Shown in pieces: positions 53,041-61,422 of a DNA stretch of 64,000 nucleotides. The notes beneath the pieces are model-generated. The model was not told where the DNA came from. It did not search any database and was given only the letters and a program-made list of their open reading frames with translations. Made by a program: the position numbers and the translations under genes. The stretch lies in NCBI GenBank assembly GCA_963837515.1, contig CAWINT010000010.1, positions 115,747 through 179,746 of the forward strand. The letters run 5' to 3'. Every line of letters starts with the position of its first letter. Position 1 is the first letter of the stretch. The stretch is from RYN-230 sp963837515. GTDB taxonomy: Bacteria; Actinomycetota; Actinomycetes; Streptosporangiales; Streptosporangiaceae.

Positions 53041-53222
53041 GTCGAGTCAGGTGGGCGGTGCCTAGCCGCCCCCCCGGGAAGGCCCTCGACATCCTCGAGC
53101 TTCGTGTCCTGGCACGCAGGCGAGACGAGCGAAGGGCCGGGACCCCGGCCCTGCGCAGGGCTGGTCCCGGTCCTGGTGACACGTTTGTGTCCGAGCGCGG
53201 CGCCGTTCAGGCGCCTGGGGAG
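53041..53222 (+). promoter_or_regulatory. Structured leader upstream of phoH
   Basis: Within the 283-bp gap, GTCGAG (53041-53046) pairs with CTCGAC (53085-53090) around a GGGCGG/CCGCCC hairpin (53053-53071). Three hairpins follow: GGGCCGG/CCGGCCC (53134-53151), GACAC/GTGTC (53178-53191) and GGCGCC/GGCGCC (53199-53215), the last ending 1 nt before the GGGGAG ribosome site of phoH. Such ordered structure suggests RNA-level control. It does not match a riboswitch consensus that I know. Confidence 0.5.
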
Positions 53223-53227
53223 AACGA

Positions 53228-54616
53228 GTGGCCAGTTCTTCTGACCGCCGCGGCCCGCGGCCCAGCAATGCAGGTACCGACTCCGGCAGTACGGCCCCGC
53301 CAGGCTCCGCTGCCCGCCGGTTCAGCTATGTGCTGGACACCAGCGTTCTGCTCGCCGACCCGGCTGCGATCGGCCGGTTCGCCGAGCACCGCGTGATCCT
53401 GCCCATCGTCGTCATCACCGAACTGGAGGCCAAGCGGCACCATCCCGAACTGGGGTATTTCGCCCGGAAGGCTCTCCGCCACCTGGATGACCTCCGGATC
53501 GAGTACGGCCGGCTGGACGCCGACCTGCCGATCGGGGACCAGGGTGGCACCGTCCGGGTGGAGCTGAACCACTCCGACCCTACGGTCCTCCCGCCGGGGT
53601 TCCGGCTCGGTGACAACGACACGCGGATCCTCTCGGTGGCCCGCAGCCTGGCGGCTGAGGGCGAGAACGTGGTGCTGGTCAGCAAGGATCTGCCGCTGCG
53701 GGTCAAGGCCGCGTCGATCGGCCTGACCGCGCAGGAGTACCGGGCAGAACTGCCGCCCGACTCCGGCTGGACGGGCATGCGGGAACTCGAGGTGTCCGCC
53801 GAGGAGATCGGCGAGCTGTACGACGCCGGGAAGCTGGACTGCGAACAGGCGCGCGACCTGCCCTGCCACACCGGGCTGGTGCTGATGGCGGGCGGGGGGC
53901 ACGGCGGGTCCAGCGCGCTCGGCCGGGTGCTGCCGGACAAATCGGTCCGGCTGGTCCGCGGCGACCGGGAGGCGTTCGGCCTGCACGGCCGGAGCGCGGA
54001 GCAGCGGGTGGCGCTTGATCTGCTGCTCGACCCGGACGTGGGGATCGTCTCCCTGGGTGGCCGGGCCGGGACCGGCAAGTCGGCGCTGGCCCTATGCGCC
54101 GGGCTGGAGGCGGTCATGGAGCGGCGGCAGCACCGCAAGGTGGTGGTTTTCCGGCCGCTGTACGCGGTGGGCGGCCAGGAACTCGGCTACCTGCCCGGCT
54201 CCGAGGCGGACAAGATGAACCCCTGGGCCCAGGCGGTGTACGACACGCTGTCCGCGGTGACCTCCCAGGATGTGATCGACGAGGTCATCGCCCGGGACAT
54301 GTTCGAGGTGCTGCCGCTGACCCACATCCGCGGCCGTTCGCTGCACGACTCCTTCGTCATCGTGGACGAGGCCCAGTCGCTGGAGCAGAGCGTGCTGCTG
54401 ACCGTGCTGTCCCGGATCGGTTCCGGGTCGCGGGTGGTGCTCACCCACGACATCGCGCAGCGGGACAACCTGCGGGTCGGGCGGCACGACGGCGTGGTGG
54501 CGGTCATCGAGAAGCTCAAGGGGCATCCGCTGTTCGCTCACGTCACGCTGGTCCGGTCGGAGCGCTCGCCGATCGCGGCGCTGGTCACCGAGATGCTGGA
54601 GGACTCTGGGCTTTAG
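53228..54616 (+). CDS. PhoH-family ATPase with N-terminal PIN domain (PhoH2)
   Basis: 462-aa PIN-PhoH fusion, an ATP-dependent ribonuclease/RNA helicase class also known as PhoH2. The PIN domain (from about residue 32, FSYVLDTSVLLADP, with acidic residues including Asp37 and DNDTRILSVA) is followed by the PhoH ATPase. Walker A is GRAGTGKSALAL (about 278-286), Walker B is SFVIVDEAQSLEQ. GTG 53228 has GGGGAG 5 nt upstream, directly after the leader hairpins. In mycobacteria PhoH2 (Rv1095) also lies a short distance from the Z-prenyl synthase. Confidence 0.95.
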   Translation: MASSSDRRGPRPSNAGTDSGSTAPPGSAARRFSYVLDTSVLLADPAAIGRFAEHRVILPIVVITELEAKRHHPELGYFARKALRHLDDLRIEYGRLDADLPIGDQGGTVRVELNHSDPTVLPPGFRLGDNDTRILSVARSLAAEGENVVLVSKDLPLRVKAASIGLTAQEYRAELPPDSGWTGMRELEVSAEEIGELYDAGKLDCEQARDLPCHTGLVLMAGGGHGGSSALGRVLPDKSVRLVRGDREAFGLHGRSAEQRVALDLLLDPDVGIVSLGGRAGTGKSALALCAGLEAVMERRQHRKVVVFRPLYAVGGQELGYLPGSEADKMNPWAQAVYDTLSAVTSQDVIDEVIARDMFEVLPLTHIRGRSLHDSFVIVDEAQSLEQSVLLTVLSRIGSGSRVVLTHDIAQRDNLRVGRHDGVVAVIEKLKGHPLFAHVTLVRSERSPIAALVTEMLEDSGL

Positions 54617-54694
54617 CAGTCGGTGAATCGCCGGTTATGCGATGGTGAGGGCCGGGTAGCCAGCGGACCGGGTTAGTCGGGCAGACTATTGGGT

Positions 54695-56077
54695 ATGGTC
54701 TTCGACTTGCCCGAGCTGCTCCGTGCCCGGCACGGCCAGGGTTACGCCCTGGCTGCCCGGTACCTCAACCCCCAGCTGCCCCGGATGCTGCACGCCATCG
54801 GCTTCGACCGGGTCTACGAGCGCGCTGAGGGCGCTTACCTGTGGGACTCCGATGGCAACCGGTACACCGACTTCCTGGCCGGCTTCGGGGTGTTCGGCGT
54901 GGGCCGCAACCATCCCGTCGTCCGCCAGGCGCTGCACCAGCTGCTCGATGCCGAGGTGGCCGACCTGGTCCAGTTCGACGCGGCGCTGCTGCCCGGCCTG
55001 CTGGGGGAGAAGCTGCTGGCCCAGGCGCCCGGCCTGGACCGGGTGTACTTCTGCAACAGCGGCACCGAGGCGGTCGAGGCGGCGCTGAAGTTCGCCCGGA
55101 ACGCCACCGGGCGGCGCCGGATCATCTACACCGATCACGCCTATCACGGGCTCACCGTGGGGTCGCTGTCGGTCAACGGCTCGGATGAGTTCCGCCGCGG
55201 CTTCGGCCCGCTGCTGCCCGACACCATGATCCCCTTCGGCGACCTGGACGCGCTAGAGGCGGAACTGCGCCGCGGCGACGTGGCCGGCTTCATCATCGAG
55301 CCGATCCAGGGCAAGGGCGTCGCGGTGGCCCCGCCCGGCTTCCTGGCCGCCGCCCGCAAGCTGCTGCACGACCACGGCGCGCTGCTGATCTGCGACGAGG
55401 TGCAGACCGGCATCGGCCGCACCGGCCGGTTCTTCGCCTACCAGCACGAGGACGTCGAACCGGACCTGGTGTCCGTGGCCAAGGCGCTGTCCGGTGGGTT
55501 CGTCCCAGTCGGCGCCACCCTGGGCAAGGCGTGGATCTTCGACAAGGTCTACTCGTCGATCGACCGGGTGTTGACGCACGACTCGACGTTCGGGTCGAAC
55601 GCGATGGCGATGACCGCCGGCCTGGCGGCCCTGACCGTCATCGAGGACGAGAAGCTGGTGCGTGCCGCCGAGCGGACCGGGGCCGCGCTGTACGACGCGC
55701 TCCAGGTGCTGGTGGACAAGTACGAGCTGCTCGCCGAGGTGCGCGGCCGCGGCCTCATGGTCGGCCTGGAGTTCGGCCGGCCGAAGTCCATCCGCCCCCG
55801 GGCGGCGTGGAACGTGCTGCAGGCCGCGCGGCGCGGGCTGTTCGCGCAGACCGTCGTGGTCGCGCTGTTCCAGCGGCACCGCATGCTGACCCAGGTTTCC
55901 GGTGACTTCATGGACGTGATCAAGCTGATCCCACCGCTGGTCATCGGGGACGCCGACGTGGATGCCTTCCGGGACGCGTTCGTCGAGGTGATGGACGACG
56001 CCAGCCGGGGCAGCGGACTGATCTGGGACTTCGGCCAGACGCTGGTGAAGCAGGCGGTCAGCGCCCGTCGGCACTGA
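54695..56077 (+). CDS. Class III PLP-dependent aminotransferase
   Basis: 460-aa omega-type aminotransferase. Motifs: NSGTEAVEAALKFAR, AYHGLTVGSLS, IEPIQGKGVAVAP, LICDEVQTGIGRTGRFFAYQHED, and the PLP Lys263 in VAKALSGGFVPVG. The start ATG 54695 is preferred over TTG 54689. It resembles acetylornithine/ornithine-type enzymes and also the hopanoid-linked HpnO group, but no other hopanoid gene is in the window, so the substrate is open. Its last 20 bp overlap the end of convergent ispD. Confidence 0.9.
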   Translation: MVFDLPELLRARHGQGYALAARYLNPQLPRMLHAIGFDRVYERAEGAYLWDSDGNRYTDFLAGFGVFGVGRNHPVVRQALHQLLDAEVADLVQFDAALLPGLLGEKLLAQAPGLDRVYFCNSGTEAVEAALKFARNATGRRRIIYTDHAYHGLTVGSLSVNGSDEFRRGFGPLLPDTMIPFGDLDALEAELRRGDVAGFIIEPIQGKGVAVAPPGFLAAARKLLHDHGALLICDEVQTGIGRTGRFFAYQHEDVEPDLVSVAKALSGGFVPVGATLGKAWIFDKVYSSIDRVLTHDSTFGSNAMAMTAGLAALTVIEDEKLVRAAERTGAALYDALQVLVDKYELLAEVRGRGLMVGLEFGRPKSIRPRAAWNVLQAARRGLFAQTVVVALFQRHRMLTQVSGDFMDVIKLIPPLVIGDADVDAFRDAFVEVMDDASRGSGLIWDFGQTLVKQAVSARRH

Positions 56078-56822
56078 CGGCGGCATCCGGCTCGTCGGCC
56101 CGGGCGCCGGGGGCCGGATCCGGTTCCGCGGCCGCGAGCAGCGCCTCGGCCACCCGGAGGTCACTGGGGTAGGTGATCTTCATGTTCCGCTCGCTGCCGG
56201 GGACCACGGCGACCGGGACGTCCGGCAGGTAGCGCAGCACTACACCGCAATCGTCGGTGTGCGGCAGGTCCACGGCGGCCGGGTCGGCCCGCGCGAGTTC
56301 GTGGGCGCGGCGGATCACCGACAGCCGGAACCCCTGCGGGGTCTGGCAGCGGCGCAGCGTGTCCCGGTGCGGCATGCCGGTCATGATGCCGTCGCGGACG
56401 ACCACGATCGTGTCCGAGGCCGGCACAGCCACCCCGACCGCCCGGTGGGTGCGCAGCGCCTCGACGCAGGCGGCAATGGTGGCCTGGTCCACCAGCGGCC
56501 GGGCGGCGTCGTGGAACAGCACGTCGCAGTCACGGTCGCCGAGCGCCGCGATCGCCCGCCGGGTCGAGTCCGGCCGGGCCAGGCCGCCCTCGATGATCCC
56601 GGTGAGTTTGCGGTAGCCGGCGCCGCCGAGCAGGCCGCGAACTGCGCCGAGCTGGCCGGGGCCGACCACGACCAGGATCTCGTCCACGCCCGGGGCCTGC
56701 TCGAAAGCCGCCACCGAGTGCTCCAGGAGGGCACGCCCAGCCAGCGGGAGCAACTGCTTGGGGACGGCCGCGCCGAACCGTTGGCCCGAGCCGGCCGCCA
56801 GCACCACCGCCACCGTTCGCAT
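56058..56822 (-). CDS. ispD: 2-C-methyl-D-erythritol 4-phosphate cytidylyltransferase
   Basis: 254-aa MEP-pathway enzyme making CDP-methylerythritol from CTP and MEP. The nucleotide loop is VVLAAGSGQRFGAAVPKQLLP; HDAARPLVD, QTPQGFRLSVI, TDDCGVVLR and the late GSERNMKITYPSDL are all present. ATG 56822 starts the homologous protein although the frame is open upstream. It provides isoprenoid precursor, fitting the prenyl synthase 4 kb away. It is convergent with the aminotransferase gene and divergent from the DUF5941-like gene. Confidence 0.95.
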   Translation of the reverse strand: MRTVAVVLAAGSGQRFGAAVPKQLLPLAGRALLEHSVAAFEQAPGVDEILVVVGPGQLGAVRGLLGGAGYRKLTGIIEGGLARPDSTRRAIAALGDRDCDVLFHDAARPLVDQATIAACVEALRTHRAVGVAVPASDTIVVVRDGIMTGMPHRDTLRRCQTPQGFRLSVIRRAHELARADPAAVDLPHTDDCGVVLRYLPDVPVAVVPGSERNMKITYPSDLRVAEALLAAAEPDPAPGARADEPDAAVSADGR

Positions 56823-56953
56823 GATCCGGACTGTACCCGGGGGGCGGAACGCCGCAGCCACTGGCCGGGCCGATGATAAGCAGCACCCCCGGCGGGTACT
56901 ACTGCTTCGTGATCACCGGCGAGATCCGCGGCCAGATCGACGGGAGAGGCCCG

Positions 56954-58255
56954 ATGACGGTAGCGACGGCCGTCGTCGCGGCGCCCCGCCGGGTGGCCGG
57001 GTGGGCCGGCCGCCGCGCTCTGGCCCGCAACTCGCTGACCGGCATCGAGCTCGGCTGCGCGCTGTGCGCGGCGGTCTGGTTCAGCGCGGGCACCCGGATG
57101 ACGGCGCTGGCCGGCGGCGCAGCCCTGGCCGCCGGGTGCCTGGCTCGCCCGATCAGCCGGATGGTGGACACCTCCCGGTTCGGCGACTGGCTGGCCGGGG
57201 TCGGCGGGCTGGCCGGCGAACTCGCGGTCTACGCGGCGCTGGCGGTCGGCGCGGGTGGCCACCGCCGTGACTGGGGCCTGGCCACCGCCGCCGCGGCGCT
57301 GCTCGGCACCCAGGCCGTGGTCCAGCGGTGCCGTCCCGGCATGGCCGGGAAGCGATGGCCGTGGGCCCGGCGGCGGTCCCGCCCGGTGATGGAGTCAGCC
57401 GAGCTGGCCGGGGCGGAGCGGGCCGGGGCGGACCGGGCCGGGGCGGAGCGGGCCGGGGCGGAGCGGGCCGGGGCGGAGCCGCCCGGATCCGCCCCGGCCG
57501 GCGCCCTCAGCGGCCTGCTGGCCGTGCCCGGCTGGGTGCGTGCGGTCATGGTCACCGCGGCGGCCGCCAGCTACGGGGCGCAGGCGGCGCTGGTCGCGGC
57601 GGTCTGGGCCGGTGCGATCGGCCTGACCTGGCTCATCCTCACCGCCTCCAGGTCGGCGGGCGGGGGACCGTGGCTCACCGGGTGCCGGGACGACGGGCCG
57701 ATCGCCCGGTTCGCCGGTTCGGTGGTGCGTGGCCAGCTGGTCCCGCTGCCACCCGCCGTGGCCGGGCTGTTCGCCACCGTCCTGCTGGCCGTTCTCGGCC
57801 TGCACGGGCTGGCTGGCCCGGTGCTGCTCACCCCGGTGGCCGCGATGCTGCTGGCCGCGCCCGGCTCGGCGCACCCGCACAACGGCGCCGCCGACTGGCT
57901 CGCCCCAGCGCTGGTGCAGGCGGGGGAGTACGTGTACCTGGCCGCCCTGGGTTTCGCGGTGGGCGTGCCCGGCCCGGTCACCGCCGGGCTGATCGGCCTG
58001 GTCGCACTCCGGCAGCTGGACGTGGCGGAAGGCGCGGTGCATCCCGGGGCGGTCCCGCCGGCCCGGGCCGGCGGCTGGCGGGGCGGCCTCGGCTGGGACG
58101 GCCGGATGCTCGTCGCCGGGGCCGGCGCGATGTTCGGCCTGGGCATCATCAGCTACCTGGCGCTGGCCGCATACCTGGCGTGGCAGCTGGCCGCCACCGG
58201 GCTGGCCGGCTGGGCGGCCACCCAGCCCCGCCCGGCCCGGGCCACCGCGGTCTGA
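56954..58255 (+). CDS. DUF5941-like polytopic membrane protein
   Basis: 433-aa membrane protein with about 8-10 spans. The early segment LAAGCLARPISRMVDTSRFGDWLAGVGGLAGELAVYAALA recalls CDP-alcohol phosphatidyltransferase-like proteins but lacks a complete DGxxAR motif. The end (GEYVYLAALGFAVGVPGPVTAGLIGLVALRQLDVAEG) is DUF5941-like. A cytoplasmic linker near 145-170 is a tandem AGAER/AGADR run. GGGAGAGG before ATG 56954 is preferred over ATG 56873. In related genomes such domains can be fused to or sit beside IspD-like nucleotidyltransferases, as here. Function unknown. Confidence 0.75.
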   Translation: MTVATAVVAAPRRVAGWAGRRALARNSLTGIELGCALCAAVWFSAGTRMTALAGGAALAAGCLARPISRMVDTSRFGDWLAGVGGLAGELAVYAALAVGAGGHRRDWGLATAAAALLGTQAVVQRCRPGMAGKRWPWARRRSRPVMESAELAGAERAGADRAGAERAGAERAGAEPPGSAPAGALSGLLAVPGWVRAVMVTAAAASYGAQAALVAAVWAGAIGLTWLILTASRSAGGGPWLTGCRDDGPIARFAGSVVRGQLVPLPPAVAGLFATVLLAVLGLHGLAGPVLLTPVAAMLLAAPGSAHPHNGAADWLAPALVQAGEYVYLAALGFAVGVPGPVTAGLIGLVALRQLDVAEGAVHPGAVPPARAGGWRGGLGWDGRMLVAGAGAMFGLGIISYLALAAYLAWQLAATGLAGWAATQPRPARATAV

Positions 58256-58341
58256 CCGGCTGCGCAGGCCAAGTAACCGCCGCGCAACAGCGGGCCCGCG
58301 CAGCCGGGTGGCTAGGATGCCGGCAGGGGAGGTACGTCGCA

Positions 58342-59595
58342 ATGCTCCAGCTCAGGCCGGCGCCGCTGCGCCGCTTCGGGCCGGTGGCAGCGGGATGGCA
58401 GACCGTGGCCAGCCTCCCGCGCCGCTGGCTGGCGGCGCTGTTCGGCGCCTGCACGTTGTTCGCGGGCGGCATGGCGCTGTTCAGCAGTGACGCGCTGCAC
58501 CGGCTGTGGGGCGAGTACGCGGTCGGGGCGTACCTGCTGGCCGCGGTGGTGCTGCTGGCCTGGCGGTCAGCCCGGAGCGTGGACCTGGCGCTGCTGGCCG
58601 CGCTGGCCGGCGGGCTGATCGCGCCGCTGGTGCCGCTCGCCGACAACGATCACTGGCAGCCCGAGGTGTGGGTCATCGCGCGGGCCGGCCGGCTCCTGGT
58701 CGGGCACGGCACGCCGTACGAGGGCCCGGCGGTCCTGGCCGTCACGCACAACCCGAACCTGTACAACCCGTACCTGCCGGTGATGGCGGTGTTCGGCCTG
58801 CCCCGGGCGCTGCTCGGCCAGGGGCTGCTCACCGATCCGCGCGTCTGGTTCGGGGTCGGCTTCGCCGTCCTGTTCGCCGCCGCGCTGGCCGCGGCGGGCG
58901 CAGGCGACGTGGTGCGCTGGACGGCGCTGGTCACTGCCAGCCCGGTCATCGCGTTCTCGCTCACGGTCGGCGGCACCGACGTGCCGGTGCTGGCCCTGGT
59001 CTGCCTGGGCCTGGCGCTGCTGTGGCACCGCCCGCGGGTGCTCGCGGCCGGGCTGGTGCTCGGCATCGCCGCGGCGACCAAGGCGACCGCGTGGCCCGCG
59101 CTCGCGGTCGCGGGCATCGTGCTGGCCGTCCGCGACGGCTGGCGGGCCACGGCCCGCTTCTCGGCCGTGGCGCTGGCCGTGGCGGCGGCGCTCATCGCCC
59201 CGGTCGCGGCGCGGTCGCCGGGCGCCCTGGTGCAGAACACCATCCTGTTCCCGCTGGGCCTGGCCCACGTCAGGTCGCAGGCGTCCAGCCCGCTGCCCGG
59301 GCACGTGCTGGCCGACACCGGGCACATCGGGCACCTAGCCGCCGTGCTGCTGCTCGCCGCGGCCGGGCTCGGTGTCGCCCTCTGGCTGGTGCTCTCCCCG
59401 CCGCGGACCGTGCCGTCCGCCACGTGGCGGCTCATCGTCGGCCTGGCCCTCATGTTCACGCTCGCGCCGGCCACCCGGTTCGGCTACTTCCTCTACCCGG
59501 TCGGGCTGTGGGCCTGGCTCATCGCCGCGCAGCTGGGCACCCGGCCCGTTCCCGGCCCCGAGCCGGTGGCCGCGGACCCGCTGCCCACCGGCTAG
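58342..59595 (+). CDS. GT87-like (DUF2029) polyprenol-dependent glycosyltransferase
   Basis: 417-aa membrane protein with about ten spans. The pattern LLVGHGTPYEGPAVLAVTHNPNLYNPYLPVMAVFGLP and the later GLVLGIAAATKATAWPALAVAGIV are typical of GT-C/GT87 mannosyltransferase-like proteins, which use polyprenyl-phosphate sugars on the outer face. GGGGAGG 9 nt before ATG 58342 sets the start. It ends 5 bp before the end of the convergent LCP gene. The acceptor is unknown; the envelope context fits a cell-wall glycan. Confidence 0.8.
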   Translation: MLQLRPAPLRRFGPVAAGWQTVASLPRRWLAALFGACTLFAGGMALFSSDALHRLWGEYAVGAYLLAAVVLLAWRSARSVDLALLAALAGGLIAPLVPLADNDHWQPEVWVIARAGRLLVGHGTPYEGPAVLAVTHNPNLYNPYLPVMAVFGLPRALLGQGLLTDPRVWFGVGFAVLFAAALAAAGAGDVVRWTALVTASPVIAFSLTVGGTDVPVLALVCLGLALLWHRPRVLAAGLVLGIAAATKATAWPALAVAGIVLAVRDGWRATARFSAVALAVAAALIAPVAARSPGALVQNTILFPLGLAHVRSQASSPLPGHVLADTGHIGHLAAVLLLAAAGLGVALWLVLSPPRTVPSATWRLIVGLALMFTLAPATRFGYFLYPVGLWAWLIAAQLGTRPVPGPEPVAADPLPTG

Positions 59596-59600
59596 CCGGC

Positions 59601-61262
59601 TCAGCCGCCGGGCAGCGGGGTGTCCGGGCCGGCGAAGGCAGCCGAGTCCGAGCAGATATTGGTGTTGCCGGTGATGCCGCCGTAGCTCTTGGCCAGATTG
59701 CCGAGCGAGGAGGCCGGCTTGGCTGAGCCGGGCGTCTTCAGCGTGCTGAAGGTGGAGCCAAGGATGAGGGTGACCGGGCTGTTCCCCAGCGCCGCGACCT
59801 GCTGCACCGTCACGGCCGAGCCGAGCTGGGCCGTGAGCGTGTTCACCGCGGGCAGCTGCGCCGCCGACGAGTACTCGATCACGCTGCTGGTGTAGCCGTA
59901 GTTGGCCGCCGGGCCGGTGCCGCTCACCTGGAAACCCCGCGCGGTGAGCGCGGTGGCGGTGGTGCCGGCGATGCCGTTGACCCCGGAGCCGTTCAGCACT
60001 TGGACCGTCACCTTGGCCGGGCTGACCGTGGGCTTCGCCGCGGCGGCCGGCCTGGCCGCCTTGCGGCCCTTCTTGGCTGGCTGGGGCAGGTTCCGGTCGG
60101 CCTCGATGGCCCGGAACAGCAGGCCGGCCTGGGGCTGCTGCCAGGACAGTTCCGCCGCGGGATCGCCCGGGTAGGGCATGACCGGCACCGTGATGAAGTC
60201 CACCGCCTTGGAGTTCAGGCTCTTCATGCTGTCGGCGATGCGCAGCATGGTGGACAGGTCGAGGCCGGAGTCGGTGGTCAGCGACTTGGCTACGTCGCGG
60301 ACCACGTTGAAGATCCGGTTCGGCTGGGACAGCAGGTTGGTGGACTTCAGCTTCTGCATGACCGCGGCCAGGAAGTACTGCTGGCGCTGGATGCGCTGGG
60401 TGTCCGAGCCGAAGCCGATGTTCTCCCGGAGCCGGACGAAGGCCAGCGCCTGGGCCCCGTTGACCACGCGCTTGCCCGCCCCCAGGTGCAGGTTGGCCTG
60501 GGCGTTGTTGATCGCGAACGGCAGGCAGACGGGCACGCCGCCGACGTCGTTGACGATCGACTGGAATCCGGCGAAGTTCACCTCGACGAAGTGCTGGATT
60601 CTGATTCCGGTCTCGTGTTCCAGGGTCTTCCACAGGCAGGGCGCCCCGCCGAACGAGAACGTGGCGTTCAGCCGCTCCAGCTGGCCCGGCTGGGCCTGCT
60701 GGCCGGGGTGGCCCTGGCCATCACCGGTGCAGGCCAGGATCGGCACCATCGAGTCCCGCGGGAAGCTGATCACGTCGGCGCGGGCGTGACCCGGCGCGAC
60801 GTGCAGCAGCATGCTGGTGTCCGACCGGGAGCCCTGGACGTCCTGGCCGAACCCGCGGCGCAGCCCGGCCCGCGAGTCCGAGCCGATGATGAGGATGTTC
60901 AGGCCCGCGGTGAACGGCGGCCGCTTGCCCAGCATAGCCGCGGTCACCTTCTCGGTGTGGATGCTGCCGAGCACGCCGCGGTACTTCGCGTAAGCCACCA
61001 GCGAGACGCCGACCACCAGGGCCATGGCGGTGATGGCGGCCAGCCCCGCCAAGGCGCGGCCGCCCGGGTGCCGCAGGCCGGACCCGCGGCGCCGCGGCCC
61101 GGCGGGCGGCCCGCCACGGCGTGACCCACGGCCGCCCGGCGGCCTCCAGCCGTCGGCGTCCGGGGCGCCGGCGGCCCACCCGGGCGGGTCCGGGCGGTAC
61201 AGGTCACGCTCGGACAGCGAAACCCTCCCGCCGAGCTGGTCCACCTCGTGGTAGCGGGTCAT
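59601..61262 (-). CDS. LytR-CpsA-Psr (LCP) family protein with LytR_C domain
   Basis: 553-aa ligase that moves polyprenyl-linked glycans onto peptidoglycan. A long Pro/Gly/Arg-rich cytoplasmic head (1-69) precedes one span (about 70-91, LAGLAAITAMALVVGVSLVAY). The LCP domain has LNILIIGSDSRAG, RSDTSMLLH, VISFPRDSMV and ALAFVRLRENIGFGSDTQRIQRQQ with the catalytic Arg/Asp set. A C-terminal LytR_C domain (TVQVLNGSGVNGIAGTTATAL) follows a Lys/Ala/Pro linker. ATG 61262 is used, with GAGG close upstream. It is divergent from the large membrane protein gene. Confidence 0.94.
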   Translation of the reverse strand: MTRYHEVDQLGGRVSLSERDLYRPDPPGWAAGAPDADGWRPPGGRGSRRGGPPAGPRRRGSGLRHPGGRALAGLAAITAMALVVGVSLVAYAKYRGVLGSIHTEKVTAAMLGKRPPFTAGLNILIIGSDSRAGLRRGFGQDVQGSRSDTSMLLHVAPGHARADVISFPRDSMVPILACTGDGQGHPGQQAQPGQLERLNATFSFGGAPCLWKTLEHETGIRIQHFVEVNFAGFQSIVNDVGGVPVCLPFAINNAQANLHLGAGKRVVNGAQALAFVRLRENIGFGSDTQRIQRQQYFLAAVMQKLKSTNLLSQPNRIFNVVRDVAKSLTTDSGLDLSTMLRIADSMKSLNSKAVDFITVPVMPYPGDPAAELSWQQPQAGLLFRAIEADRNLPQPAKKGRKAARPAAAAKPTVSPAKVTVQVLNGSGVNGIAGTTATALTARGFQVSGTGPAANYGYTSSVIEYSSAAQLPAVNTLTAQLGSAVTVQQVAALGNSPVTLILGSTFSTLKTPGSAKPASSLGNLAKSYGGITGNTNICSDSAAFAGPDTPLPGG

Positions 61263-61275
61263 CGCTCCTCGCTGT

Positions 61276-61334
61276 GTTGATGAATCCTCTGGCGGGGGTG
61301 TACGCGTTGATGAATCCTCTGGCGGGGTGTACGC
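61276..61334. repeat. Tandem 30/29-bp duplication in the LCP gene leader
   Basis: GTTGATGAATCCTCTGGCGG followed by GGGTGTACGC occurs at 61276-61305 and, minus one G, at 61306-61334. It ends 13 bp from the LCP start and so lies in its promoter or 5' leader. It could double a regulator site. Confidence 0.85.
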
Positions 61335-61422
61335 CCATTGTTCACCGACCCGGCGTGGCATGTGGGGTCAATAGGGTGAATCGGTCACCGTCTGACGGTC
61401 GCCGACGGTCGCTCCGCTTAGA

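Noticed and set aside
53053..53071. 6C RNA or c-di-AMP riboswitch before phoH
   Set aside because: The hairpins lack paired loops of six or more C as in 6C RNA, and the conserved ydaO core sequences are not seen.
54695..56077. Hopanoid aminotransferase HpnO
   Set aside because: Similarity is only to the general class III pattern; no squalene-hopene cyclase or other hpn gene is present.
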